Assembly (NCBI GenBank): GCA_002317245.1
Contig: DCIU01000006.1
Location: forward strand, 8,449-15,613
Direction of reading: 5' to 3'
Length of the DNA stretch: 7,165 nt
Origin: Lachnospiraceae bacterium UBA1718
GTDB taxonomy: Bacteria > Bacillota > Clostridia > Lachnospirales > Lachnospiraceae
The notes beneath the pieces were generated by a model. That model was not told the origin of the DNA and did not search any database. It saw only the letters and a program-made list of their open reading frames with translations. This document shows, piece after piece, positions 1-5,515 of this stretch. Both the position numbers and the translations under genes were made by a program. Numbering within the stretch: position 1 is the first letter of the stretch; each line of letters opens with the position of its first letter.

Positions 1-15
1 TGGTAAATAAATAAA

Positions 16-140
16 AGCCTATAAAAAAAGAACCAATAAGAAGCGTTGGCCGCGCTGCAGGCTGCCCCACTTGTAAGGTGGTGGCCAGTTTGTTAATTGC
101 AGCCGGAAGGGACTTCTTATTGGTTCTTTTTTATATGGCT
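16..140. terminator. Long inverted repeat with structured GC-rich core; likely bidirectional terminator or small structured RNA
   Basis: Two 28-base arms (16-43 and 113-140) are reverse complements. There is a perfect 20-bp helix (24-43 with 113-132), then a short offset around TATA/ATAT, then a 4-bp match at the outer ends. Each strand leaves the helix into a T-run, so it can stop transcription both ways: for the Dabb gene on the minus strand and for any gene entering from the left on the plus strand. The 69-base interior is much richer in GC than its surroundings and has its own pairings: 47-51 with 83-87, a hairpin 67-72/76-81, and 99-104 with 60-65 (or 98-103 with 54-59). The last set would cross the first and form a pseudoknot. 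A plain terminator does not need such a core, so a small RNA or a short palindromic element is possible. The terminator role is the safer reading; I recognise no known RNA family. Confidence 0.6.
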
Positions 141-144
141 TTAT

Positions 145-447
145 CTAGATCTCATAGTCCAGGCAGAATCTGCTGGCTGTGTAAGGACGCACCTTGCCAT
201 CAGCTACTGCAACGTGAGCTGGATGCTTAGAATAGCCCTTGAGTGCTTCTTCGCTCTCGAAGGTTGAGTCTAGCATAAGGTCTGCTGTTGAGCTGTCGAG
301 ACCATTGATGTTGACCTTGATATCAATCATTCCTGGAATCTGTCCAGCAAGACCTTCGAGGCCTTCCTTGATTCCTGCCTTAATATTCTTCTTCTCTTCT
401 TCTGAGAATTCTTCCTTTAACTTCCATAAGATAACATGCTTAACCAT
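145..447 (-). CDS. Dabb family protein (stress-responsive alpha/beta barrel domain)
   Basis: This 100-residue protein is about the size of one Dabb domain (stress-responsive A/B barrel, dimeric ferredoxin-like fold). Visible family features are the opening MVKHVILWKLK, the IPGM segment near residue 37, the F-x-S-x-x-A-L-x-x-Y run at 63-72, the HPAH motif at 75-78, and a C-terminal strand ending CLDYE. No signal peptide or membrane segment is present, so it is cytosolic. Dabb proteins are small homodimers; a few bind ligands or catalyse cyclisations, but most bacterial ones have no assigned reaction and none is claimed here. The ATG follows GAGG (455-458 on the complementary strand) by seven bases. 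The gene appears monocistronic, between its own promoter (487-515) and the inverted-repeat terminator at 16-140. The family call is firm; the cellular role is unknown. Confidence 0.88.
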   Translation of the reverse strand: MVKHVILWKLKEEFSEEEKKNIKAGIKEGLEGLAGQIPGMIDIKVNINGLDSSTADLMLDSTFESEEALKGYSKHPAHVAVADGKVRPYTASRFCLDYEI

Positions 448-486
448 AATATAACCTCGTCTTTCTGGTTTGTTTTTCGCCTTTTA

Positions 487-515
487 AGTATATTGCACCA
501 GTAAGATTTCATCAA
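487..515 (-). promoter_or_regulatory. Sigma-A-type promoter for the Dabb gene
   Basis: Read on the minus strand, TTGATG (510-515) and TATACT (487-492) are separated by exactly 17 bases. Five of six -10 positions and four of six -35 positions match the consensus. The predicted start lies about 35 bases upstream of the Dabb ATG. The -35 lies directly after the T-run of the terminator of the preceding minus-strand gene, so the two transcription units are insulated. Confidence 0.6.
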
Positions 516-517
516 CC

Positions 518-549
518 AAAAAGTGACTATCCTTTTGAAGAATAGTCAC
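518..549 (-). terminator. Intrinsic terminator of the FeoB-associated gene
   Basis: GTGACTAT (523-530) pairs with ATAGTCAC (542-549). After one mismatch, three further pairs (532-534 with 538-540) close a three-base loop. On the minus strand the stem is followed immediately by five T (518-522). It lies 41 bases past the stop codon of the small Cys-rich gene. On the plus strand the trailing T-run is weaker. Confidence 0.72.
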
Positions 550-590
550 CTTTCTGGTTTAGCATAAATCTATAAATTGGAGTACTATAT

Positions 591-743
591 TCAATTGTTC
601 ACAGATCCTCCACAGCCTCCGCTACAGCCCTTGCTGTAAGGACAGCCAATACACTTGACGCCCTTCTTCTTGTTCTTATATATGTAATAGACAGCGCTTC
701 CTACCATCAATATTAATATTATAGAAACAATTAGATTAGCCAT
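591..743 (-). CDS. FeoB-associated Cys-rich membrane protein
   Basis: This short gene encodes 50 residues. Residues 3-22 form one hydrophobic membrane segment, followed by a lysine cluster (24-27, then K30) that predicts a cytoplasmic C-terminal tail. The tail carries four cysteines in the order C31-x2-C34-x5-C40-x3-C44 within a glycine-rich stretch. This is the pattern of the FeoB-associated Cys-rich membrane protein family, usually found beside the ferrous-iron transporter FeoB in Firmicutes. Members are thought to assist FeoB, perhaps by binding metal or an Fe-S group; that role is inferred for the family and not shown here. The ATG follows AGAGG (750-754, complementary strand) by six bases. 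No feoA or feoB lies in the window, so this copy stands alone as its own transcription unit, with a promoter at 811-839 and a terminator at 518-549. It was identified by hand translation. Confidence 0.88.
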   Translation of the reverse strand: MANLIVSIILILMVGSAVYYIYKNKKKGVKCIGCPYSKGCSGGCGGSVNN

Positions 744-787
744 GTATTTCCTCTCTGCTGTATCTGATATATGAGCAATTTGCGTCA

Positions 788-803
788 GTTAGTATTGACT
801 AAC
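788..803. promoter_or_regulatory. Perfect dyad at the FeoB-associated transcription start; candidate metalloregulator operator
   Basis: GTTAGT-ATTG-ACTAAC is a perfect 6-bp inverted repeat with a 4-base spacer. It starts about eight bases past the predicted minus-strand -10 (811-816), so it overlaps the expected start of the FeoB-associated transcript, a typical repressor position. The TTAG/CTAA half-sites recall those of DtxR/IdeR-type iron repressor operators, although the spacing is not the canonical one. An iron-responsive repressor is an inference from the site and the gene it controls. Confidence 0.45.
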
Positions 804-810
804 CACCATT

Positions 811-839
811 AATTTAATACTATTATTTTCACTTGTCAA
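811..839 (-). promoter_or_regulatory. Promoter for the FeoB-associated gene
   Basis: On the minus strand a perfect TTGACA (834-839) is followed after 17 bases by TAAATT (811-816), a moderate -10. The predicted transcript would have a leader of about 60 bases that includes the dyad at 788-803. The -35 bases are shared with the divergent LysR promoter. Confidence 0.55.
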
Positions 840-862
840 TAGGTCTAATGAAGAATTATAAT
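833..862 (+). promoter_or_regulatory. Promoter for the LysR-type regulator gene
   Basis: TTGTCA (833-838, five of six consensus bases) and a perfect TATAAT (857-862) are separated by 18 bases. Transcription would start near 869, about 38 bases before the ATG. The -35 occupies the same bases as the -35 of the opposite-strand promoter, because TTGTCAA reads TTGACAA on the other strand. Confidence 0.6.
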
Positions 863-906
863 CAAAATGTATCGACCAACCGCTTTCATACATAGAAGGT
901 ATAGCT

Positions 907-1779
907 ATGGAATTAAGACATATTAGATATTTTATGGCAGTAGCCGATGAGAAGAACTTCACAAGGGCTGCAGAGAAGCTTATGATTGCTCAGCCACCGC
1001 TTAGCCGTCAGATTAAAGATCTTGAGGAAGAGTTAGACTGTTCACTTTTCGAGCGTGGTTCTCATGGAATAAAGCTTACATCTGAAGGTGAATTATTCTA
1101 CCAGTACTCTAAGCAGATATTGGAGCTTGTAGACAGGTCTACAGAAGACGTGAAGGATATTAAGGAAGGCTTACAGGGAACTCTCTATATAGCTTCCGTT
1201 GAAGGTCATGCGCCTGTACTCTTTGCAGAATGGATTAAAGAATTCAAGGAAGAGCATCCTCATGTACAGTATAATCTCTGGAACGGAGATACTGATGATG
1301 TTGTAAGCAGAGTTGAAAATGGCCTGTGTGAGCTTGCGATAATTACAGCTCCTTACGACAATGAAGAATTCGAAGTCAGAGAAGTCTACTCCGAACCTTG
1401 GGTGGCCGTAATTCCTAAGGGACATCCCCTGGACTGTGGCGAGGATAAACCCGTATCTCCTAAGGAACTCCTTCCATATGAACTTCTCTATCCTTCAAGA
1501 AAATCCCGTAAGGGTGAGATTGATCACTGGTTCGATAATCTTGGCTCTACGCCTATTGTGCGTGGACGTATTGCCCACCTGACTAATGCCTACGAGCTCA
1601 GCCGCCTTGGTGTAGGTATATCAATCTACCCAGCCTCAATTGAGAGGATTGTTGATAAATCTCTCGTATGTATAAGAACCATAGATCATCCCGGAGCTAC
1701 CGCTTCCTACGTTCTAATCTATGATAAGAAGAGAAAGTTATCCAAGATTGCTCAGGAGTTCGTGGAATCTATTAAGTAA
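907..1779 (+). CDS. LysR family transcriptional regulator
   Basis: The 290-residue length is standard for the LysR family. The N-terminal winged helix-turn-helix (about residues 1-60) is intact, with the family run FTRAAEKLMIAQPPLSRQIK at 18-37 and LFER near 47-50. A linker helix (about 60-90) leads to a two-lobed periplasmic-binding-protein-like effector domain (about 91-290), which includes the AVIPKGHPL segment near 167-175. The effector cannot be read from sequence. The ATG follows AGAAGG (894-899) by seven bases. The gene is divergent from the FeoB-associated gene and ends in a strong terminator, so it is a single-gene unit. LysR proteins usually regulate themselves and a divergent neighbour, which makes the 744-906 region a candidate target. 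However, the neighbour looks iron-related and carries its own dyad, so the true regulon may lie elsewhere. Confidence 0.93.
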   Translation: MELRHIRYFMAVADEKNFTRAAEKLMIAQPPLSRQIKDLEEELDCSLFERGSHGIKLTSEGELFYQYSKQILELVDRSTEDVKDIKEGLQGTLYIASVEGHAPVLFAEWIKEFKEEHPHVQYNLWNGDTDDVVSRVENGLCELAIITAPYDNEEFEVREVYSEPWVAVIPKGHPLDCGEDKPVSPKELLPYELLYPSRKSRKGEIDHWFDNLGSTPIVRGRIAHLTNAYELSRLGVGISIYPASIERIVDKSLVCIRTIDHPGATASYVLIYDKKRKLSKIAQEFVESIK

Positions 1780-1816
1780 TAGCAGTAATATCCGTTTTAT
1801 ATATTTTGATATAGCA

Positions 1817-1861
1817 AAGGGGAGCAGAAACCTATAAGTCTCTGCTCCCCTTCTTTTATAA
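1817..1861 (+). terminator. Strong intrinsic terminator after the LysR gene
   Basis: GGGGAGCAGA (1819-1828) pairs with TCTGCTCCCC (1841-1850), and two A-T pairs extend the stem to 12 bp (1817-1852). A T-rich tract follows on the plus strand. It lies 37 bases past the LysR stop, between convergent genes. On the minus strand the stem is followed by only three T, so it should stop the symporter operon less well, although that gene has no other visible terminator in 1780-1896. Confidence 0.85.
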
Positions 1862-1896
1862 ATGTGAGGATATTATTACCTATTTAATATTTGCAA

Positions 1897-3264
1897 TTAT
1901 GCCTCAGCTTCCTTGCGGAGCTCGATGTTCTTCTTCTCTACATCAAGGAAGAAGTAAATAACAAGAATTGCAAGTGTGATAATTACTGGAACTCCAGCGA
2001 AAAGGAATGTAAGCATGTTGTTGCAGGCTGCTGTCTGAACTGCTGCCATTCCATCGAAGCTAACTGCTGCAAGTAACCATCCAAGGATAGCGGAACCAAG
2101 TCCACCACCAACCTTCATACCGAAGGAAGTACAAGAGTACATTGAACCATCCATTCTCTTACCTGTCTTAATGAATGTATACTCAGCTGCCTCTGCAACA
2201 AGAGCGTTGAATGTACCACCAAGTGTACACATTGTAAGAGATACAAATGCGAACATAATTACAAGTGCATTAGCATTGAACTGAAGAGCAAATACAAGGA
2301 ATACAAGTCTTACAATAAGGTTTACTGAGAAGAAACCGATATTAAGAAGTCTGATATTCTTAAGCTTTGCAACGATAAATGGTGCTGCAATAAGACCAAT
2401 TACAGATGCGATTGATGAAGATGAAACCATCTTACCGAAGTAGCTTGGGTCGCCACAGTTATATAAGAAGTAGTAGATTGCTGAACCCATTGAGATACCC
2501 ATCATCATGTAGAATAAGAGGTAAATCATTGCAAGCATATCGAAGTACTTGTTAGAGAGAAGGACCTTAAGAATCTCAAGGATGTTAATCTTCTCATTCT
2601 GCTCAGCTGGAGCCTCTCCATCATAGAGCTCTTCTTCTGGAAGCTCCTTAACTGAGAATACAGAAATTGTATTAATAACCAAGCCGATGATAGCGAAGAT
2701 AAGTGCTGTGTACTTCCAACCTACGTTGCCGCCGCCAAGCTTCTCAACCATAACGAGTGTATAGTTAGAAACGAGGAGGTTACCAAGTGTAGAACCGATG
2801 AATCTGAATGTACCCATCTGAACACGCTCGCCACCGTTCTTAGTGATAAGTGATGTAAGTGCTGAGTAAGCAATGTTGTTAGCTGTGTAGAAAATAGCAT
2901 TAAGTAATGTATATGCAATGAAGAAGTATGCATACTGAAGCTTATCACCCCATGACTGTGGGATGCAGAATAATGCTACAAGTGCTACTGCATTACCAAC
3001 ATATGACCAAAGCATCCAAGGTCTAGCCTTACCGAACTTAGAATGTGTCTTATCGATCATTCCACCGAAGATGATATCTGTAACACCATCTGTTAACTTT
3101 GAAATAAGAATTAATGTACCGATGATTCCGGCATCCATACCAATTGTATTGGTAAGGTAAATCATTACGAAACTTGATACAAGTCCGTATACCATGTTAG
3201 CAGCAAAGTCGCCACCGCCGTATCCAACTTTGTTATACCACTTTAAATATTTTCTTTCTTCCAT
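1897..3264 (-). CDS. GPH-family sugar:cation symporter (probable xylo-oligosaccharide importer)
   Basis: This 455-residue integral membrane protein has the composition and length of a 12-helix glycoside-pentoside-hexuronide:cation symporter (MelB/XynP/YicJ group of the major facilitator superfamily). The family signature after the second helix is visible at about residues 59-84: acidic D59, D63 and D71, then DKT, then KFGKARPW, matching the cation-binding and loop region of MelB-type carriers. The usual proline after the second Asp is isoleucine here. A hydrophilic loop with an EELYDGEAP segment separates the two halves. The start is the ATG at 3264, five bases after AGGAG (3270-3274, complementary strand). 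A TTG seven codons upstream would put the ribosome binding site inside the gene. It lies 50 bases behind the beta-xylosidase gene in the same direction, so beta-1,4-xylo-oligosaccharides are the likely substrate; this is inferred from context. Confidence 0.9.
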   Translation of the reverse strand: MEERKYLKWYNKVGYGGGDFAANMVYGLVSSFVMIYLTNTIGMDAGIIGTLILISKLTDGVTDIIFGGMIDKTHSKFGKARPWMLWSYVGNAVALVALFCIPQSWGDKLQYAYFFIAYTLLNAIFYTANNIAYSALTSLITKNGGERVQMGTFRFIGSTLGNLLVSNYTLVMVEKLGGGNVGWKYTALIFAIIGLVINTISVFSVKELPEEELYDGEAPAEQNEKINILEILKVLLSNKYFDMLAMIYLLFYMMMGISMGSAIYYFLYNCGDPSYFGKMVSSSSIASVIGLIAAPFIVAKLKNIRLLNIGFFSVNLIVRLVFLVFALQFNANALVIMFAFVSLTMCTLGGTFNALVAEAAEYTFIKTGKRMDGSMYSCTSFGMKVGGGLGSAILGWLLAAVSFDGMAAVQTAACNNMLTFLFAGVPVIITLAILVIYFFLDVEKKNIELRKEAEA

Positions 3265-3278
3265 GTTGTCTCCTATCT

Positions 3279-3292
3279 TAATCAATTGATTA
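3279..3292. repeat. Perfect 14-bp palindrome between the xylosidase and symporter genes
   Basis: TAATCAATTGATTA is perfectly palindromic and lies just upstream of the symporter ribosome binding site, in the 50-base gap after the beta-xylosidase stop. It could be an internal operator or chance in AT-rich sequence. No good -35/-10 pair was seen around it, and no T-run follows that would make it a terminator. Confidence 0.3.
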
Positions 3293-3314
3293 CTCTAAAC
3301 ATTCCCCATAAGAA

Positions 3315-5330
3315 TTAGTAAACTACCTTCTTAGCAGCCTCACCGTTAACAAATGGTCCAGGTACTGCCTTAAGGCTTCTGTTATTACCGAAGTAATCGC
3401 GGTCGAAGGTGATTGTGCTTCCGTCAGGATTCTCGAATCTCTGCTCAGGCTCAAATGCCTCTCCTAATGTATCACTGTCGATAATTGCTGTTGTCCAGTC
3501 GCCAAGAAGGTCATATACATTAGTATCAAGTGTATACTTACCATCCTGCTCGATGAGGTTAACATATGCATTTCCTTCGCCACAGAACTTGTCGCTCTCA
3601 TTTTTCCAGCTCTCTGCACCGTTGAAGTAAGCATTACCTTCAACCCATACAGGCAGCTTGGCAAAGTGATAATCCTGCATTGTGAACATATTAGGCTGTG
3701 GATTATCAAGCTCGAATGGTACTATCCACTCGTCATAGGTTGGGAAGTCGTCAAATACGCTTGTTCCCTGAACCTGATTGTCGAACATGATGAAGCCCAT
3801 GTCCTCCTTCATCTCAAGAGGCTTTACTGGCCAGTTCTGGATGAAGATATTGTTGTATACTCTGTCATCTCCGTGAAGGAATGTCATCATACCAGCAACC
3901 TCTGTACGGTGCTTAATGTGGTATGGAGTATATCTTGGAGCCATTGTTCCATTGCTAAGTGGCATATCTGAACCACTTCCGATTGAACTCATAGGTCCTA
4001 AGCAGAGGTTATGTACAACTGCACAACCCTGTGAAGCAAGCTTGAATGACAGCTTAGATAAGCAGATATTGTTGTCCATAAGTGTTGGACCATGGCTTAC
4101 CTCTACGAATACATCACAGCTTGACATTCCACCTGGAACAAGTGGGATATTCTCATCTGGTGCGTTGTTGTCATGGAACAGGTTCTGTGTGATACGAGCA
4201 CCCTGTGCCTGCCAGTCGAGCCAGATACCCATTGTTGAATGATGGATATGATTTCTCTTAATCGTTACGTCGATTGATGCATGAAGCTTAATGCCTGCTG
4301 TCTCAGCTCCTGCTAACTCCTGCATGCAGTTGATGTGGTGAATGTGATTGTCCTCAATTGTTGAGAATACACATCCCATACGTCCTACAATACCTGTCTG
4401 CTCGCAGTGGTGAATGTGGCAGCGTCTTACGATATGGTGGCCAATGTTTTCCTTAGTCCAACCATGGTACTGACCTCTGCAGACTGCATCTCTCTCCATC
4501 TGTGTAGCACTCTTAACGTGCTTATATGTGAAGTAATGGTCATTCTCTGGATCACAGTACTTACCGAGCGATATTCCCGAACACTTACTGTTGCTGATAT
4601 CACAATCCTCGATAATCCAGCCCTTTGACCAGTGAGGACCAATCATGCCATCCTGGTAAGCTGCTGGTGGCGCCCAGTTAGTAGCTGCCTTGTTAATGTC
4701 AAAGCCTCTTACTGTAATATAGTTGACACCAGTTTTATCTGGCATGAAGCAGTTTCTTCTAACGTTGATATCTACATCTTCTTCGTTAGGGTTCTTGCCC
4801 TGGAAGTTAGCGTAGATTATTGTCTCGTCATTCTCCTTGTCCTGCTCTGTATACCACTTATACTTAGACCACTCAGGCTCCCAAGTATGAGGATATACCT
4901 CAGCCTTAATACAATCTTCTAATGTCTGTACTTCGTAGAACTGACGGCTATTAAGATATACAGCACCTGTATGTCTTACAAATGGTCCGAAATACCAGTC
5001 ACCCTTTATCAGAGTTGTATATGGGTTATAAGTTCCAAATGCAGAATTTTTTACCCTATATACCCATACATCGCCTTCGTAATTAGTCCAACCCTCTGCC
5101 TTCTCAGCACCTGTAATAACTGCGCCAAGTGGAACCTCGCTTCTATATACAATAGGCGCTTCCTCAGTTCCTGCATTACGTGGATTGACATATTCACGAT
5201 AAATACCTGGGGCAACAACTACCTCATCACCTGGCTTAGCAATCTTAGCTGCGTCATCAATATGCTTGAATGGGCTTAGCTTTGAACCGTTGCCATCCTT
5301 AGCAGCAGCTATATCTACATAGATGATCAT
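3315..5330 (-). CDS. Glycoside hydrolase family 120-type beta-xylosidase (intracellular)
   Basis: The 671-residue protein resembles the GH120 beta-xylosidase XylC of Thermoanaerobacterium saccharolyticum as I remember it. The family removes xylose from the non-reducing end of xylobiose and short xylo-oligosaccharides with retention of configuration. Residues 1-60 start a right-handed parallel beta-helix (DAAKIAKPGDEVVVAPGIYREYV). About 60-205 look like the beta-sandwich that interrupts the helix in this family. The helix resumes at about 205-500 with repeated N-x-I-H-H coils, and a C-terminal part follows. The segment GIWLDWQAQG places the presumed nucleophile at D372, and DVFVEVSHG places the presumed acid/base at E410. 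These correspond to D382 and E405 of XylC, but here a loop about 15 residues longer separates them. No signal peptide is present, so it acts in the cytoplasm. The ATG follows AGGAGG by eight bases. It is the first gene of an operon with the symporter, divergent from an AraC regulator. Confidence 0.87.
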   Translation of the reverse strand: MIIYVDIAAAKDGNGSKLSPFKHIDDAAKIAKPGDEVVVAPGIYREYVNPRNAGTEEAPIVYRSEVPLGAVITGAEKAEGWTNYEGDVWVYRVKNSAFGTYNPYTTLIKGDWYFGPFVRHTGAVYLNSRQFYEVQTLEDCIKAEVYPHTWEPEWSKYKWYTEQDKENDETIIYANFQGKNPNEEDVDINVRRNCFMPDKTGVNYITVRGFDINKAATNWAPPAAYQDGMIGPHWSKGWIIEDCDISNSKCSGISLGKYCDPENDHYFTYKHVKSATQMERDAVCRGQYHGWTKENIGHHIVRRCHIHHCEQTGIVGRMGCVFSTIEDNHIHHINCMQELAGAETAGIKLHASIDVTIKRNHIHHSTMGIWLDWQAQGARITQNLFHDNNAPDENIPLVPGGMSSCDVFVEVSHGPTLMDNNICLSKLSFKLASQGCAVVHNLCLGPMSSIGSGSDMPLSNGTMAPRYTPYHIKHRTEVAGMMTFLHGDDRVYNNIFIQNWPVKPLEMKEDMGFIMFDNQVQGTSVFDDFPTYDEWIVPFELDNPQPNMFTMQDYHFAKLPVWVEGNAYFNGAESWKNESDKFCGEGNAYVNLIEQDGKYTLDTNVYDLLGDWTTAIIDSDTLGEAFEPEQRFENPDGSTITFDRDYFGNNRSLKAVPGPFVNGEAAKKVVY

Positions 5331-5353
5331 GAATCTTCCCTCCTATACATTTT

Positions 5354-5374
5354 CTTTATCCGGCCTAGATAAAG
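5354..5374. promoter_or_regulatory. Inverted repeat in the beta-xylosidase leader
   Basis: CTTTATC (5354-5360) and GATAAAG (5368-5374) are perfect 7-bp inverted arms around a seven-base spacer. The element lies between the predicted minus-strand promoter (-10 at 5406-5411) and the xylosidase ribosome binding site (5339-5344), so it would be in the transcribed leader. It may be a repressor operator or an mRNA hairpin affecting translation. It has no T-run for termination, and the protein or ligand acting on it is unknown. Confidence 0.4.
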
Positions 5375-5405
5375 TAAACTGCGCGCTTGTGTCGTCTGTA
5401 AATTT

Positions 5406-5435
5406 ATTATAGAATTAAAGACATCTCAGATATAA
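5406..5435 (-). promoter_or_regulatory. Predicted weak promoter of the xylosidase-symporter operon
   Basis: On the minus strand a perfect TATAAT (5406-5411) is preceded after 18 bases by TTATAT (5430-5435), a poor -35 with three of six matches. A good -10 with a poor -35 is typical of activator-dependent promoters and fits control by the divergent AraC protein. The leader would be about 69 bases and carry the 5354-5374 inverted repeat. Confidence 0.42.
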
Positions 5436-5436
5436 T
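5408..5436 (+). promoter_or_regulatory. Predicted promoter of the AraC regulator gene
   Basis: A perfect TATAAT (5431-5436) is preceded after 17 bases by TATAGA (5408-5413), a weak -35. It lies almost exactly on top of the opposite-strand operon promoter: each -10 falls on the other's -35. Polymerase could therefore occupy only one at a time. An 83-base leader would precede the annotated start codon. Confidence 0.42.
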
Positions 5437-5443
5437 ATCGAGA
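5424..5443. promoter_or_regulatory. Dyad around the AraC promoter -10; candidate regulator site
   Basis: TCTC (5424-5427) and GAGA (5440-5443) flank the -10 region symmetrically with 12 bases between them. Inside lies an odd-length palindrome, GATAT-A-ATATC (5429-5439). The two symmetries are slightly out of register. Binding by the AraC protein or another regulator is inferred. AraC-family proteins more often use direct repeats, so this could be another factor or chance. Confidence 0.25.
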
Positions 5444-5515
5444 ATAGAACATTTTTGTTGTTTTTGTATCCAAAATCGACTTGTGATTATTACTTATTTA
5501 TATTCAGGGAAGTAT

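Noticed and set aside
1..15. Possible 3' end of a plus-strand gene entering from the left
   Set aside because: All three frames meet TAA within the first 15 bases, but no coding sequence is visible to support an actual gene end.
16..140. Miniature inverted-repeat transposable element (MITE)
   Set aside because: The arms and core could fit, but no target-site duplication was seen at the ends and only one copy is in the window. The T-runs on both sides favour a terminator. Kept as an alternative only.
1891..2076. Plus-strand Cys-rich reading frame opposite the symporter gene
   Set aside because: It is antisense to the conserved C-terminal region of the symporter, has no convincing ribosome binding site, and its cysteines come from reverse-reading Ala/Gly codons.
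3262..3285. Earlier TTG start for the symporter (seven extra residues)
   Set aside because: The AGGAG ribosome binding site for the ATG at 3264 lies within those extra codons, and the extra residues add nothing family-like.
3666..4242. Two overlapping plus-strand frames opposite the beta-xylosidase gene
   Set aside because: They are shadows of the catalytic beta-helix region, whose sequence is clearly constrained on the minus strand.
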